Shown: in pieces, positions 47,486 through 59,202 of the stretch | Layout of the letters: each line of letters begins with the position of its first letter | Numbering within the stretch: position 1 is the stretch's first letter | Assembly: GCF_002980495.1 (NCBI RefSeq) | Contig: NZ_PVBR01000015.1 | Span: forward strand, 1-64,000 | Source: Phyllobacterium phragmitis | GTDB lineage: Bacteria > Pseudomonadota > Alphaproteobacteria > Rhizobiales > Rhizobiaceae | DNA length: 64,000 nt | Reading direction: 5' to 3' | The notes under the pieces: model-generated | Database searches by the model: none | What the model was told of the DNA's origin: nothing | The model's input: the letters and a program-made list of their open reading frames with translations, nothing else | Translations under genes and position numbers: made by a program

Positions 47486-48243
47486 CAGCAAAAAGCGGAA
47501 AGGCATCGGATATGACCATGCTTCCCGAAGCGGCGAGCCCGCTCTACGAAAGAGTGAAGACTTATGTCCTTTCCAATATAGGCAGCGGCAAGTGGGGCAA
47601 GCACCACAAATTGCCCTCCGAGCATGATCTGGTAGCGGCGCTCGGTGTGTCGCGCATGACCGTGCACCGGGCGTTGCGTGAGCTGACATCGGAGGGGTTT
47701 CTCCTGCGCATCCAGGGCGTGGGAACCTTCGTAGCGCCGCCCAAGCCGCAATCAGCGCTGATCGAGATCAACAACATCGCCAGCGAGATCCATCGGCGCG
47801 GCGGGTATCATCTCGCCAGGGTGATTCTACTCGAGACGATCCAGCCCTCAACTGAACTGCTCGCGGCATTCGGGTTCCGCAAGCGCATGCCCGTCGCCCA
47901 TTCCGTCGTTGTGCACTATGAGAACGATGTTCCGGTGCAACTCGAGGAGCGCTTCGTCAATCCGGAACTGGTGCCGGATTATGAGAAGCAGGATTTCGAA
48001 ACGACCACCACCTATGATTACCTGCAGCAGAGCACGCCGCTGACTGAAGTCGAGCATGTGATTTCCGCCATCAGGGCGGACGCCGAAACGGCGCGGCTGC
48101 TGATGCTCGAAGCAGGCGATCCCTGTCTGCTCCTTCATCGCCGCACCTGGTCCGGCGTCGCCGTGGCAACCGTCAACAAGCTCACCTATGCCGGTAACCG
48201 CTATTCCCTTGGCAGCCGTTATGCGCCCGCATCGATGTCGTGA
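47482..48243 (+). CDS. GntR family regulator, HutC subfamily
   Basis: A 253-residue regulator with an N-terminal winged helix (LPSEHDLVAALGVSRMTVHRALREL, then the wing GVGTFVA) and a C-terminal UTRA ligand domain (SVVVHYENDVPVQLEERFVNP). It closes the operon with a GTGA overlap, so it is likely an autoregulated repressor of the catabolic genes. HutC-type proteins sense small metabolites; the inducer would be the transported substrate. Confidence 0.9.
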   Translation: MTAKSGKASDMTMLPEAASPLYERVKTYVLSNIGSGKWGKHHKLPSEHDLVAALGVSRMTVHRALRELTSEGFLLRIQGVGTFVAPPKPQSALIEINNIASEIHRRGGYHLARVILLETIQPSTELLAAFGFRKRMPVAHSVVVHYENDVPVQLEERFVNPELVPDYEKQDFETTTTYDYLQQSTPLTEVEHVISAIRADAETARLLMLEAGDPCLLLHRRTWSGVAVATVNKLTYAGNRYSLGSRYAPASMS

Positions 48244-48686
48244 TCATCGCTTTCCGCCTTCGCTTCGTATGCCATGACCCGTATCACGAACATTTGACAC
48301 GTCTATTCAGGCGGGAAAACATTTGTTCTGCCCTCATTCCAATGGCAGTAGGCCCGCTTCAATCCATTCTTCTTTCGGCCTTATGGTCTGGAAGGTGTAG
48401 TCTTGCCGCCTTCCATATCCTATATGCAATGATGTATGCGGGCTTGGGCCGCATGTTATTAAGCATGTGGCAAAAGGTCGGCAGCCGTTTGCCTGTCTAT
48501 GGGCTTGCGCCATCGGCGGCTCTGCGCTAACCCTCGCCGCAAATCACGCTTGGTTTTCGCACGGCATGCCTTTTGAAGCTGCTTGGGCGAGGGGTCTGCT
48601 CAGGTGCAATGTGTCGCATGTTCGTGGCCGGTAAAAGGCTTATAGACCAAGCGAAACAGCCTCGTTTCAAAAGGCGGAAAAGGATC
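48244..48686 (+). promoter_or_regulatory. Upstream region of the nuo operon
   Basis: A 443-bp stretch between the GntR gene and nuoA. I find no credible gene. A possible promoter is TTGACA at 48294-48299 with AAACAT 17 bases further; its -10 is poor. If used, the leader would be about 360 bases. No terminator for the preceding operon was seen. Confidence 0.4.
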
Positions 48687-49052
48687 ATGAACGAACTTTT
48701 GAGTTCCTACCTGCCCATCGTCATTTTTGTTGGCGTTGCGCTGGTGATCGGTCTGGCGCTGCTTGTCGCGCCCTTCCTTGTTGCGTACCGGCAGCCGGAC
48801 CCCGAAAAATTGTCGGCCTACGAGTGCGGCTTCAATGCCTTCGACGATGCGCGCATGAAATTCGACATCCGGTTTTACCTGGTGTCGATTCTCTTCATCA
48901 TCTTCGATCTCGAAGTCGCCTTCCTGTTCCCCTGGGCCGTATCCTTCGGCGCCATAGGCTGGTTCGGTTTCTGGTCGATGATGCTTTTCCTCACCGTGCT
49001 GACCATTGGCTTCATCTATGAATGGAAAAAAGGAGCGCTGGAATGGGATTGA
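48687..49052 (+). CDS. nuoA: NADH-quinone oxidoreductase subunit A
   Basis: Three-helix membrane subunit of complex I near the quinone channel. The loop between helices 1 and 2 has [26 protein letters not shown], with the conserved ECG cysteine. At 121 residues it is normal. ATG 48687 has AAGGA six bases upstream. Its end overlaps the nuoB start by 10 bases. Confidence 0.97.
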   Translation: MNELLSSYLPIVIFVGVALVIGLALLVAPFLVAYRQPDPEKLSAYECGFNAFDDARMKFDIRFYLVSILFIIFDLEVAFLFPWAVSFGAIGWFGFWSMMLFLTVLTIGFIYEWKKGALEWD

Positions 49053-49624
49053 CCGATAACGGTGCCACGCTCGTCGCGCCGCGCCCGAAGGGAATCATCG
49101 ATCCCAATACGGGCAAGCCGATCGGTTCGGACGACGCCTTTTTTGGCGAACTGAACAATGAACTGTCCGACAAGGGCTTTCTCGTCACGTCGGCCGATGC
49201 GCTCGTCACCTGGGCGCGTACCGGCTCGCTGATGTGGATGACCTTCGGGCTGGCCTGCTGCGCGGTGGAGATGATGCACATCTCCATGCCGCGCTATGAC
49301 GCCGAGCGCTTCGGCATCGCGCCGCGCGCTTCTCCGCGCCAGTCGGATGTGATGATCGTCGCCGGCACACTGACCAACAAGATGGCGCCCGCGCTGCGCA
49401 AGGTCTATGACCAGATGCCGGAGCCGCGCTACGTCATCTCCATGGGCTCATGCGCCAATGGCGGCGGCTATTATCATTATTCCTATTCGGTGGTGCGCGG
49501 CTGTGACCGCGTCGTGCCGGTGGATATCTATGTGCCGGGCTGCCCGCCCACGGCCGAGGCGCTGCTTTACGGCATCCTGCTTCTTCAAAAGAAGATCCGC
49601 CGTACCGGAACGATCGAGCGATAG
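49043..49624 (+). CDS. nuoB: NADH-quinone oxidoreductase subunit B
   Basis: Carries iron-sulfur cluster N2 next to the quinone site. The ligands lie in [17 protein letters not shown] and [11 protein letters not shown]. The product has 193 residues. ATG 49043, within the nuoA end, has AGGAG eight bases upstream. Confidence 0.98.
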   Translation: MGLTDNGATLVAPRPKGIIDPNTGKPIGSDDAFFGELNNELSDKGFLVTSADALVTWARTGSLMWMTFGLACCAVEMMHISMPRYDAERFGIAPRASPRQSDVMIVAGTLTNKMAPALRKVYDQMPEPRYVISMGSCANGGGYYHYSYSVVRGCDRVVPVDIYVPGCPPTAEALLYGILLLQKKIRRTGTIER

Positions 49625-49635
49625 GAGAGACCTAT

Positions 49636-50241
49636 ATGAACGAGGAAGCCCTCGCCGATCTCATGGCCTATCTGAAGGAGCGTCTCGGCAGCGGTATCGA
49701 CGCCATTGGGCTGAGCTATGGCGAACTGATGCTCAGCGTACCCGTCGACAGGCTGATCGGCACGCTGACGTTCCTCCGCGATGACGTTCAGTGCCAGTTC
49801 GTGGCGCTGATCGATATCTGCGGCGTTGATTATCCCTCGCGTGCGCGGCGTTTCGATGTCGTCTATCAGTTTCTGTCGCCGCGCCAGAATCTGCGCGTCC
49901 GCGTCAAGGTTCAGACCGATGAGGATACGCCGGTCCCCTCTGCGACCGCCGTCTATCCGGGCGCGGACTGGTTTGAGCGCGAAGCCTACGACATGTGTGG
50001 GATCCTGTTCTCGGGGCATCCGGACCTGCGCCGTATTCTCACCGATTACGGTTTCGAGGGGCATCCCCTGCGCAAGGACTTCCCGCTGACCGGTTTTGTC
50101 GAAGTGCGCTATGACGACGAGGTCAAGCGCGTCGTCTATCAACCGGTCGAATTGCGGCAGGAATTCCGCAATTTCGATTTTCTCTCTCCGTGGGAGGGAA
50201 CGGATTACGTTCTGCCCGGCGATGAGAAGGCGAAACAGTGA
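49636..50241 (+). CDS. nuoC: NADH-quinone oxidoreductase subunit C
   Basis: 30-kDa peripheral-arm subunit, separate from NuoD as in mitochondria and other alphaproteobacteria. Signature: [40 protein letters not shown]. 201 residues. It ends at the left edge of the heptamer repeats that flank the inserted four-helix-bundle gene. Confidence 0.97.
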   Translation: MNEEALADLMAYLKERLGSGIDAIGLSYGELMLSVPVDRLIGTLTFLRDDVQCQFVALIDICGVDYPSRARRFDVVYQFLSPRQNLRVRVKVQTDEDTPVPSATAVYPGADWFEREAYDMCGILFSGHPDLRRILTDYGFEGHPLRKDFPLTGFVEVRYDDEVKRVVYQPVELRQEFRNFDFLSPWEGTDYVLPGDEKAKQ

Positions 50242-50266
50242 ATGGTGAATGGTCAATAGTGAATGG
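50238..50266. repeat. Heptamer repeat array, left of the nuoC/nuoD insertion
   Basis: Four tandem 7-base units: GTGAATG, GTGAATG, GTCAATA, GTGAATG. It covers the nuoC stop codon and the start of the inserted gene. It is the inverse of the array at 50668-50697. Confidence 0.8.
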
Positions 50267-50661
50267 AAAAGGCGGGGCCGGAACGCGAAAAGATACGTGA
50301 CTATCGCGACTTGAGCGTCTGGAAGGATTCGATGGATTTGGCGGTTGACATCTACACGCTGACGCGGGCTTTCCCCCGTGACGAGATGTTTGCGATGACG
50401 TCGCAAATGCGCCGTGCTTCGACGTCGATTCCCGCAAATATCGCCGAAGGTTTTGGACGCGCTCAGAGGAAAGTATTTATTCAATTTTTGCGGGTGGCCC
50501 AAGGCTCATTGAAGGAGTTGGAGACACATACGGTATTATCCCGGCGTGTTGGGTTGCTGAACGAAAAACAGGCCGATGACCTTGGTCTAAGATATGAAAA
50601 ACTTGGAAAAATGCTGGTTTCATTGGTCCGATCATTAGAGCGTAACGGGGGTGAAAGATGA
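50263..50661 (+). CDS. Four-helix-bundle protein (S23/IVP type) inserted between nuoC and nuoD
   Basis: A 132-residue helical protein of the four helix bundle (23S rRNA intervening-sequence/S23-like) family. It shows IRDYRDLSVWKDSMDLAVDIY, the segment MTSQMRRASTSIPANIAEG and FLRVAQGSLKELETH, all typical. These proteins occur in rRNA intervening sequences and scattered in genomes; their biochemical role is unclear. ATG 50263 lies inside the left heptamer array, and the right array starts just after the stop. It is less GC-rich than the nuo genes around it, which fits insertion. It is not a complex I subunit. Confidence 0.88.
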   Translation: MEKAGPEREKIRDYRDLSVWKDSMDLAVDIYTLTRAFPRDEMFAMTSQMRRASTSIPANIAEGFGRAQRKVFIQFLRVAQGSLKELETHTVLSRRVGLLNEKQADDLGLRYEKLGKMLVSLVRSLERNGGER

Positions 50662-50667
50662 AAGATT

Positions 50668-50697
50668 ACTATTCACTATTCACTATTCACTATTCAC
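50668..50697. repeat. Heptamer repeat array, right of the nuoC/nuoD insertion
   Basis: Four perfect tandem copies of ACTATTC (50668-50695) plus AC. This is the reverse complement of the GTGAATA-type units at 50238-50266. It ends 12 bases before the nuoD ATG and so occupies the place of the usual nuoD ribosome binding region. Confidence 0.85.
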
Positions 50698-50709
50698 GCC
50701 GGTGGCATC

Positions 50710-51900
50710 ATGGCTGAGACACAGGTCCGCAACTTCAACATCAATTTCGGCCCGCAGCATCCGGCGGCGCACGGCGTTCTGCGCCTCGTGCTGGAGCTGG
50801 ACGGCGAGGTGGTCGCGCGCGTCGATCCCCATATCGGCCTGCTTCATCGCGGCACCGAGAAGCTGATGGAGGCTAAGACCTACCTGCAGGCTATACCTTA
50901 TCTCGACCGTCTCGATTATGTCGCGCCGATGAATCAGGAACACGCCTACGCGCTCGCCATCGAGCGGCTGCTGGGCCTTGAAGTGCCGCGGCGCGGGCAG
51001 GTCATTCGCGTGCTCTTCTCCGAGATTGGGCGCATTCTCAACCATCTTCTCAACGTCACCACGCAAGCCATGGACGTCGGCGCGCTCACCCCGCCACTCT
51101 GGGGTTTCGAAGAACGCGAGAAGCTGATGGTGTTCTATGAGCGCGCATCGGGCGCGCGCATGCACGCGGCCTATTTCCGTCCGGGCGGCGTGCATCAGGA
51201 TATCCCGCAGAAGCTGGTCGAGGATATCGGCAAGTGGATCGATCCGTTCCTCAACACCTTGAAGAACCTTGACGATCTCATCACGCCCAACCGCATCTTC
51301 AAGCAGCGCAACGTCGATATCGGCGTCGTCACGCTGGAAGAGGCCTGGGCATGGGGCTTTTCGGGCGTCATGGTTCGCGGCTCCGGCGCGGCATGGGACT
51401 TACGCAAGTCGCAGCCCTATGAAATCTATCCCGAAATGGAATTCGACATTCCCATCGGCAAGAACGGCGATTGCTACGATCGCTATCTGATCCGTATGGA
51501 AGAAATGCGCCAGTCGGTGCGCATCATGCGCCAGTGCGTCGACTTGCTGATGGGCAAGGATTCGACCGGTCCCGTCTCCAATTCGGACCACAAGATCGTG
51601 CCGCCGAAGCGCGGCCAGATGAAGCGCTCGATGGAAGCGCTCATCCAGCACTTCAAGCTCTATACCGAGGGCTACCGCGTGCCCGAAGGCGAGGTTTACG
51701 CCGCCGTCGAAGCGCCGAAAGGCGAATTCGGGGTCTATCTCGTCTCCGACGGCTCCAACAAGCCTTATCGCTGCAAGTTCCGCGCGCCGGGATTTGCCCA
51801 TCTCCAGGCCATGGATTTCATGTGCCGTGGCCATATGCTTGCCGACGTATCCGCAATTCTCGGCTCGCTCGATATCGTGTTTGGTGAGGTTGATCGCTGA
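50710..51900 (+). CDS. nuoD: NADH-quinone oxidoreductase subunit D
   Basis: 49-kDa subunit that forms the quinone site with NuoB. N-terminal [22 protein letters not shown] and [10 protein letters not shown] are the hydrogenase-like signature, and the C terminus DIVFGEVDR is conserved. The product has 396 residues. The ribosome binding site is weak (GGTGG), and the heptamer array lies just upstream. Its TGA shares one base with nuoE. Confidence 0.98.
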   Translation: MAETQVRNFNINFGPQHPAAHGVLRLVLELDGEVVARVDPHIGLLHRGTEKLMEAKTYLQAIPYLDRLDYVAPMNQEHAYALAIERLLGLEVPRRGQVIRVLFSEIGRILNHLLNVTTQAMDVGALTPPLWGFEEREKLMVFYERASGARMHAAYFRPGGVHQDIPQKLVEDIGKWIDPFLNTLKNLDDLITPNRIFKQRNVDIGVVTLEEAWAWGFSGVMVRGSGAAWDLRKSQPYEIYPEMEFDIPIGKNGDCYDRYLIRMEEMRQSVRIMRQCVDLLMGKDSTGPVSNSDHKIVPPKRGQMKRSMEALIQHFKLYTEGYRVPEGEVYAAVEAPKGEFGVYLVSDGSNKPYRCKFRAPGFAHLQAMDFMCRGHMLADVSAILGSLDIVFGEVDR

Positions 51901-53000
51901 TGTCCGTACGTCGTCTCGCTGATGATTCCGTTCAGCCGCTCGCCTTCTCGTTCAACCGCGCGAACAGCGTTTGGGCGCAGCAGGTCATCAAGAAATATCC
52001 TGAAGGACGCCAGCAGTCGGCGGTCATTCCGCTTTTGATGCGCGCCCAGGAGCAGGACGGCTGGGTTACGCGCGCGGCTATCGAATATGTCGCGCAGATG
52101 CTCGATATGCCGCTTATCCGCGTGCTGGAAGTGGCGACGTTCTATACCCAGTTCCAGCTTGCGCCGGTCGGCACCCGCGCCCATATCCAGGTCTGCGGCA
52201 CGACGCCCTGCATGCTGCGCGGTGCGGAAGACCTCAAGAAGGTCTGCCAGCACAAGATCAATCACGAACCGTTCGAGACCAATGCGGACGGCACGCTGTC
52301 CTGGGAAGAGGTCGAGTGCCTGGGCGCCTGCGTCAACGCTCCCATGGTCCTGATCTTTAGGGATACCTATGAGGATCTGACGCCTGAGCGTCTCGAGGAG
52401 ATCATCGATGCTTTCGAGGCGGGCAGGGGCGATGAGGTGAAGCCCGGTCCGCAGATCGATCGCGTTTCTTCGGCGCCGGTCGGCGGATTGACGTCGCTGA
52501 ATGACAATGTGGCGGCAAAGCCGAAGGCTTTGGAAAGTGGTCGGAAGGCCGCCAAGGGCGCGGCAGCCGCCGAAGCCGATCTGCCGCCGTCGAAGGCGGC
52601 AAAGCCGAAGACCTATTCCGAAGAGACGAGCGAAGCGATCAAGTCGCCATCGCCGGTCAAGGTGAGCAAGGGCGCCGAGAACAAGACATCGACGTCGCCT
52701 GCGCCAGGCGTCTCACTCGATGACAAGAATCGCCCGGTCGGCATCGAAAAACCGGCGGCGGTCGACGATCTGAAATTGATTTCAGGCGTTGGCCCCAAGA
52801 TCGAGGGCATCCTGCATGATCTCGGCATCTACACCTATGCGCAGATCGCCGCGTGGAAGAAGCCGGAGCGCGACTGGATCGATGGCTATCTGAAGTTCAA
52901 GGGCCGGATCGAGCGTGAGGACTGGGTGAAACAGGCCAAGGCTCTGGCGAAGGGCGGCGTCGCCGAATACGTCAAGGTTTTCGGCAAAAGGCCGGTATAG
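51900..53000 (+). CDS. nuoE: NADH-quinone oxidoreductase subunit E with C-terminal helix-hairpin-helix extension
   Basis: 24-kDa subunit of the NADH module. The thioredoxin-like core (about 1-175) holds the 2Fe-2S ligands in CGTTPCM and [11 protein letters not shown] low-complexity Ala/Lys/Pro linker (about 180-290) then leads to a helix-hairpin-helix domain ([25 protein letters not shown], about 293-317). At 366 residues it is about twice the bacterial norm. Extended NuoE is known in rhizobia; the role of the tail is unknown. Confidence 0.95.
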   Translation: MSVRRLADDSVQPLAFSFNRANSVWAQQVIKKYPEGRQQSAVIPLLMRAQEQDGWVTRAAIEYVAQMLDMPLIRVLEVATFYTQFQLAPVGTRAHIQVCGTTPCMLRGAEDLKKVCQHKINHEPFETNADGTLSWEEVECLGACVNAPMVLIFRDTYEDLTPERLEEIIDAFEAGRGDEVKPGPQIDRVSSAPVGGLTSLNDNVAAKPKALESGRKAAKGAAAAEADLPPSKAAKPKTYSEETSEAIKSPSPVKVSKGAENKTSTSPAPGVSLDDKNRPVGIEKPAAVDDLKLISGVGPKIEGILHDLGIYTYAQIAAWKKPERDWIDGYLKFKGRIEREDWVKQAKALAKGGVAEYVKVFGKRPV

Positions 53001-53047
53001 TGCGGTTCGCAATGATGAAACGAATTGATCGGGACAATAGGTGAGAC

Positions 53048-54355
<1,308 letters not shown>

Positions 54356-54360
54356 AACTG

Positions 54361-54702
54361 ATGAAGATCGACCAGGAAAAGCACCGGCTGACTGTCACGA
54401 AGAGTGACCTTTCGGGTTCCGTTTTCAATGACGTGAACCTCTCGGGTTCCACCTACGATAACGTCAACATGTCCGGCAGCACGTATCACAACATCAATCT
54501 GTCGGGCTGCACGTTCGATAATCTGAACATGTCCGGCTGGACGGTGACGGATGCCAATCTCGCGGGTTTGCGACTTATGAACGCCAATCTTGCAGGCGCG
54601 TCGATTTCCGGTTGCCGCCTGGAAGGCATGACGATCAACGGCGTCGCGGTCAGCGATCTCTTTCAAGCCTACGAGGCGGCGCGCCTCAACGGGGGCAAAT
54701 GA
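54361..54702 (+). CDS. Pentapeptide-repeat protein inside the nuo operon
   Basis: A 113-residue protein. Residues about 15-95 are pentapeptide-like repeats with N/D or S/A at the first turn and L, M, F or Y at the centre ([25 protein letters not shown]). Such repeats form a right-handed quadrilateral beta-helix. It lies 5 bp after nuoF and overlaps nuoG (ATGATG/TGA), so it is co-translated. It is not a known complex I subunit. Possibly an assembly or accessory factor; that is inference. Confidence 0.85.
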   Translation: MKIDQEKHRLTVTKSDLSGSVFNDVNLSGSTYDNVNMSGSTYHNINLSGCTFDNLNMSGWTVTDANLAGLRLMNANLAGASISGCRLEGMTINGVAVSDLFQAYEAARLNGGK

Positions 54703-56783
54703 TGGCAAAAATCAAGGTTGACGGCAAAGAGATCGAGGTTCCCGATCACTATACGCTCCTTCAGGCAGCCGAGGATGCGGGCGCGGAAGTGCCGCGCTTC
54801 TGCTTTCACGAGCGCCTTTCCATCGCAGGCAATTGCCGCATGTGTCTGGTCGAGGTGAAAGGCGGACCGCCGAAGCCGGCGGCCTCCTGCGCCATGGGCG
54901 TGCGCGATTTACGCCCGGGGCCGAACGGCGAGACGCCGGAGATCTTCACCAACACGCCGATGGTCAAGAAGGCCCGCGAAGGCGTGATGGAATTCCTTTT
55001 GATCAACCATCCGCTGGATTGCCCGATCTGCGATCAGGGCGGCGAATGCGATCTTCAGGATCAGGCCATGGCGTTCGGCGCCGATGGCTCGCGCTATCGT
55101 GAGAACAAGCGCGCCGTCGAGAACAAATATATCGGCCCGCTAGTCAAGACGATCATGACGCGCTGCATCCACTGCACGCGCTGCGTCCGCTTCACCACCG
55201 AGGTGGCTGGCATCTCGGAGCTCGGCCTCATCGGGCGTGGCGAGGATGCCGAGATCACCACCTATCTCGAGCACGCGATGACATCCGAACTTCAGGGCAA
55301 TGTCATCGATCTTTGCCCGGTCGGCGCTCTGACCTCCAAGCCATACGCCTTCCAGGCTCGCCCGTGGGAACTCTCTAAGACCGAATCCATCGACGTGATG
55401 GACGCCGTCGGCTCCAATATCCGCGTCGATACGCGTGGCCGCGAAGTGATGCGCGTACTTCCGCGCGTCAACGAGGCGGTGAACGAGGAATGGATTTCCG
55501 ACAAGACCCGCTTCATCTGGGACGGCCTGCGCACCCAGCGCCTGGACCGGCCCTATGTCCGCCGCAATGGCCGGCTGCAGGCGACAAGCTGGAATGAGGC
55601 CTTCGGCGCGATCAAACAGGCAATTTCCGCCACCTCCGGCGACAAGGTTGGCGCGATCGCCGGCGATCTCGCCAGCGTCGAGGAAATGTATGCGCTTAAA
55701 GGCCTTCTCGCCTCGCTCGGCTCCACCAATATCGATTGCCGGCAGGACGGTGTGGCGCTCGATCCGGCGCTTGGCCGCGCATCCTATATCTTCAACCCGA
55801 CCATCGAAGGCATCGAGGATGCCGATGCGCTGCTGATCATCGGCTCCAACCCGCGCTTCGAGGCATCGGTGCTCAATGCTCGAATCCGCAAGCGCCAGCG
55901 TCAGGGCCATTTCCCGATCGGCCTCGTCGGCGAGGAAGCGGATCTGCGTTATGATTATGCCTATCTCGGCGCAGGGCTCGACACGCTACGTGGTCTGGCT
56001 GACGGCAAGGGCGAGTTCTATTCGATTCTGGAGAACGCCAAGCACCCGCTGATCCTGATCGGCCAGGGCGCACTCAAGGGCGAAAGCGGCACCGATGCAT
56101 TGGTTCTCGCCGCAAAGCTCGCAACGAAGGTCGGTGCAGTCAGCGATGACTGGAACGGCTTTGCCGTCCTCCACACGGCTGCGGCGCGCGTCGGTGGCCT
56201 CGATATCGGCTTCGTGCCGGGCGAGGGCGGCAAGACGGCGGCGGAAATGATCGGCGGTCTCGACGTGCTGTTCCTGCTCGGCGCCGATGAGCTCGACCTT
56301 TCGGCCAAGGGCGATACCTTCACGGTCTATATCGGCACCCATGGCGATGCCGGTGCGCATGCAGCCGACGTCATCCTGCCCGGAGCGGCCTATACCGAAA
56401 AGTCCGGCACCTTCGTCAATACCGAAGGCCGCGTGCAGATGACCAGCCGCGCCGGCTTCGCACCGGGCGAGGCCAAGGAGGATTGGGCCATCCTGCGCGC
56501 GCTTTCCGACGTGCTGGGACACAAGCTTCCATTCGATTCGCTGGCCGCACTGCGTGCCTTGCTCTATGCGCAGTATCCGCATCTGGCCGCGATCGATGCG
56601 ATCACGCGGGGCCAGGCGGACGATATTGTCGCAGTTGGGACGAAAAAGGCCAATCCGGGCAAGGGCGCATTTGCTTCCGTGATCAAAGACTTCTATCTGA
56701 CGAACCCAATTGCGCGGGCATCGGCCGTCATGGCCGAATGTTCCGCGCTGGCCCAGGGCGGCTTCAGGCAGGCAGCCGAATAG
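54702..56783 (+). CDS. nuoG: NADH-quinone oxidoreductase subunit G
   Basis: 75-kDa iron-sulfur subunit. The N terminus has 2Fe-2S ligands ([22 protein letters not shown]), then the His-Cys3 site ([18 protein letters not shown]) and a 4Fe-4S ferredoxin-like motif ([11 protein letters not shown]). A molybdopterin-type domain without cofactor follows. 693 residues, as in mitochondria-like complex I. Two ATGs, 54699 and 54702, are adjacent; I used the second for spacing from GGGGG. Confidence 0.97.
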   Translation: MAKIKVDGKEIEVPDHYTLLQAAEDAGAEVPRFCFHERLSIAGNCRMCLVEVKGGPPKPAASCAMGVRDLRPGPNGETPEIFTNTPMVKKAREGVMEFLLINHPLDCPICDQGGECDLQDQAMAFGADGSRYRENKRAVENKYIGPLVKTIMTRCIHCTRCVRFTTEVAGISELGLIGRGEDAEITTYLEHAMTSELQGNVIDLCPVGALTSKPYAFQARPWELSKTESIDVMDAVGSNIRVDTRGREVMRVLPRVNEAVNEEWISDKTRFIWDGLRTQRLDRPYVRRNGRLQATSWNEAFGAIKQAISATSGDKVGAIAGDLASVEEMYALKGLLASLGSTNIDCRQDGVALDPALGRASYIFNPTIEGIEDADALLIIGSNPRFEASVLNARIRKRQRQGHFPIGLVGEEADLRYDYAYLGAGLDTLRGLADGKGEFYSILENAKHPLILIGQGALKGESGTDALVLAAKLATKVGAVSDDWNGFAVLHTAAARVGGLDIGFVPGEGGKTAAEMIGGLDVLFLLGADELDLSAKGDTFTVYIGTHGDAGAHAADVILPGAAYTEKSGTFVNTEGRVQMTSRAGFAPGEAKEDWAILRALSDVLGHKLPFDSLAALRALLYAQYPHLAAIDAITRGQADDIVAVGTKKANPGKGAFASVIKDFYLTNPIARASAVMAECSALAQGGFRQAAE

Positions 56784-56807
56784 GCAGGCAGGGAAAGAAA
56801 CGAAAAA

Positions 56808-57854
56808 ATGGACGGTATTTTCGCAACATACGTCTTGCCGGCGCTGATTATCGCGTTGAAGTCGGTCGTGCTGCTCGTCGTGCTGCTCATCGTCGTGGCT
56901 TATCTGCTCTATGCGGACCGCAAGATCTGGGCGGCCGTGCAGTTGCGCCGCGGTCCGAACGTCGTCGGTCCCTTCGGCCTGTTCCAGGCTTTCGCCGATC
57001 TTCTGAAATTCGTCGTCAAAGAGCCGATCATCCCGTCCGGCGCCAACAAGGCGGTGTTCCTGCTGGCGCCGCTCGTCTCCGCCGTCCTGGCGCTGGCGAC
57101 ATGGGCGGTCATCCCGGTCAATGCAGGCTGGGCCATCGCCAACATCAATGTCGGCATCCTCTATATCTTCGCCATCTCCTCGCTTGAGGTTTACGGCGTG
57201 ATCATGGGCGGCTGGGCGTCGAACTCGAAATATCCGTTCCTCGGCGCGTTGCGCTCGGCGGCGCAGATGGTTTCCTATGAAGTCTCCATCGGCTTCGTCA
57301 TCGTCACCGTGCTGCTCTGCGTCGGCTCACTCAACCTGACCGATATCGTCCTGTCGCAGAATGCCGGCCTCGGCACGATGATGGGTCTGCCAAGCTCGTT
57401 CCTCGACTGGCACTGGCTCGGCCTGTTCCCGATGTTCGTCATCTTCTTCATTTCCGCGCTTGCCGAGACCAACCGCCCGCCCTTCGATCTGGTCGAGGCG
57501 GAATCGGAACTCGTCGCCGGTCACATGATCGAATATTCCTCGACGCCGTTCCTGCTGTTCTTCCTCGGTGAATATGTCGCCATCACTCTGATGTGCGCGC
57601 TGACCACCATCCTCTTCCTTGGTGGCTGGCTGCCGCCCGTCGACGTGTGGTTCCTCAATTGGGTGCCGGGCGTGATCTGGTTCATGATCAAGCTGTGTTT
57701 CTGCTTCTTCATGTTCGCCATGGTAAAGGCTTTCGTGCCGCGCTACCGCTATGACCAGCTGATGCGTCTCGGCTGGAAGGTGTTTCTGCCGATCTCGCTG
57801 TTCATGGTGGTCGCCACCGCGACCTTCCTGAAGATCACCGGTCTGACCCCGTAA
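56808..57854 (+). CDS. nuoH: NADH-quinone oxidoreductase subunit H
   Basis: Eight-helix membrane subunit linking the quinone channel to the pump modules. It shows [34 protein letters not shown] and the loop [25 protein letters not shown]. 348 residues. Confidence 0.98.
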   Translation: MDGIFATYVLPALIIALKSVVLLVVLLIVVAYLLYADRKIWAAVQLRRGPNVVGPFGLFQAFADLLKFVVKEPIIPSGANKAVFLLAPLVSAVLALATWAVIPVNAGWAIANINVGILYIFAISSLEVYGVIMGGWASNSKYPFLGALRSAAQMVSYEVSIGFVIVTVLLCVGSLNLTDIVLSQNAGLGTMMGLPSSFLDWHWLGLFPMFVIFFISALAETNRPPFDLVEAESELVAGHMIEYSSTPFLLFFLGEYVAITLMCALTTILFLGGWLPPVDVWFLNWVPGVIWFMIKLCFCFFMFAMVKAFVPRYRYDQLMRLGWKVFLPISLFMVVATATFLKITGLTP

Positions 57855-57865
57855 GGAGATTGAAT

Positions 57866-58357
57866 ATGGCTTCCCTCGCTCAAGCCGCCAAATCGCTCCT
57901 TCTACAGGAGTTCGTCGGCGCATTCTTCCTTTCGATGCGTCAGTTCTTCTCGCCCAAGGCGACGCTGAACTATCCCTTCGAAAAAGGGCCTGTCAGCCCG
58001 CGCTTCCGCGGTGAGCATGCGCTTCGCCGTTATCCGAACGGCGAAGAGCGCTGCATCGCCTGCAAGCTTTGCGAGGCGATCTGCCCGGCGCAGGCCATCA
58101 CCATCGAGGCCGGTCCGAGCCGCAATGACGGCACCCGCCGCACGGTGCGCTACGACATCGACATGGTGAAGTGCATCTATTGCGGTTTCTGCCAGGAGGC
58201 CTGTCCGGTCGACGCCATCGTCGAGGGGCCGAACTTCGAATTCGCGACCGAAACGCGCGAGGAGCTTTATTACGACAAGGACAAGCTTCTGGCCAACGGC
58301 GATCGCTGGGAGCGCGAACTTGCGCGCAATATCGTCATGGATGCGCCGTACCGCTGA
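57866..58357 (+). CDS. nuoI: NADH-quinone oxidoreductase subunit I
   Basis: Carries two 4Fe-4S clusters (N6a and N6b) in a ferredoxin fold: [18 protein letters not shown] and [17 protein letters not shown]. 163 residues. ATG 57866 has AAGGAG eight bases upstream. Confidence 0.98.
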   Translation: MASLAQAAKSLLLQEFVGAFFLSMRQFFSPKATLNYPFEKGPVSPRFRGEHALRRYPNGEERCIACKLCEAICPAQAITIEAGPSRNDGTRRTVRYDIDMVKCIYCGFCQEACPVDAIVEGPNFEFATETREELYYDKDKLLANGDRWERELARNIVMDAPYR

Positions 58358-58568
58358 GGCGGCGGGGCAAATTCGGACAACTGTCATGAAGTCCGGTCAT
58401 GTTGGCTGGACGGAACGGCGGTGAAAATCGAGCGAACGTCATGAACCGTTGGAGCCTTGAGCCAGGCGGGAATGACGTTGGAAACAACATCCGCGCATAT
58501 CAGGCGCGGGCAAAAGGAACAGGGCAGGGCATCAGGCCTCTGCCATGGAAGGAAGTCGGGGAACCCCC
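58358..58568. other. Intergenic gap nuoI-nuoJ
   Basis: A 211-bp gap, unusual in an operon with otherwise short spacings. It holds no gene I can support and no terminator. A small palindrome lies near 58386 (CATGAAGTCCGGTCATG). Confidence 0.4.
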
Positions 58569-59189
58569 ATGCTGACAGGTCTAGCGGCGGCGTTTTTCTA
58601 CCTATTCGCCTTTATCATGATCGGGAGTGCCTTCATGGTGATTGCCGCGCGCAATCCCGTGCATTCGGTGCTGTTCCTGATCCTTGCCTTCTTCAACGCA
58701 GCCGCTCTGTTCCTGCTGGCGGGCGCCGAGTTCCTGGCATTGATCCTTCTCGTCGTCTATGTCGGCGCAGTGGCGGTGCTGTTCCTCTTCGTCGTCATGA
58801 TGCTCGATGTCGATTTTGCCGAATTGAAAAGCGGTGCGCTGCAATATGCGCCGATCGGTGCGCTGGTCGGCCTCATCCTGGCGGCGGAGCTGGTCGTCGT
58901 GCTGGGCGGATCGGTCTTCGCGCCGCAGCTGGGGCAGACCACGATGCAGCCGATCCCTGATATGGCGACGCGCAGCAACACCGCCGCGCTCGGCGATATT
59001 CTCTACACGAACTATGTCTTCTTCTTCCAGATCGCCGGCCTGATCCTTCTGGTCGCAATGATCGGTGCGATCGTGCTGACGCTGCGCCACAAGGAAGGCG
59101 TCAAGCGCCAGTCGGTTCCCGAGCAGGTCGCGCGGACGCCGGCGACGGCGATCGAGATCAAGAAGGTCGAAACGGGCAAGGGCATCTGA
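58569..59189 (+). CDS. nuoJ: NADH-quinone oxidoreductase subunit J
   Basis: Five-helix membrane subunit with the flexible third helix near the central axis. The segment [19 protein letters not shown] carries the pi-bulge region. 206 residues. I chose ATG 58569 from the family N terminus ([14 protein letters not shown]); the frame is open to 58545. Confidence 0.96.
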   Translation: MLTGLAAAFFYLFAFIMIGSAFMVIAARNPVHSVLFLILAFFNAAALFLLAGAEFLALILLVVYVGAVAVLFLFVVMMLDVDFAELKSGALQYAPIGALVGLILAAELVVVLGGSVFAPQLGQTTMQPIPDMATRSNTAALGDILYTNYVFFFQIAGLILLVAMIGAIVLTLRHKEGVKRQSVPEQVARTPATAIEIKKVETGKGI

Positions 59190-59202
59190 CGGGAAACATA
59201 TG

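Noticed and set aside
48240-48530. 96-codon frame before nuoA
   Set aside because: No ribosome binding site, no family-like pattern, and it overlaps the GntR stop; treated as leader or intergenic.
50238-50697. CRISPR-like or minisatellite reading of the heptamer arrays
   Set aside because: The units are 7 bases in direct tandem without spacers, so this is a short tandem repeat and not a CRISPR array. No cas gene is present.
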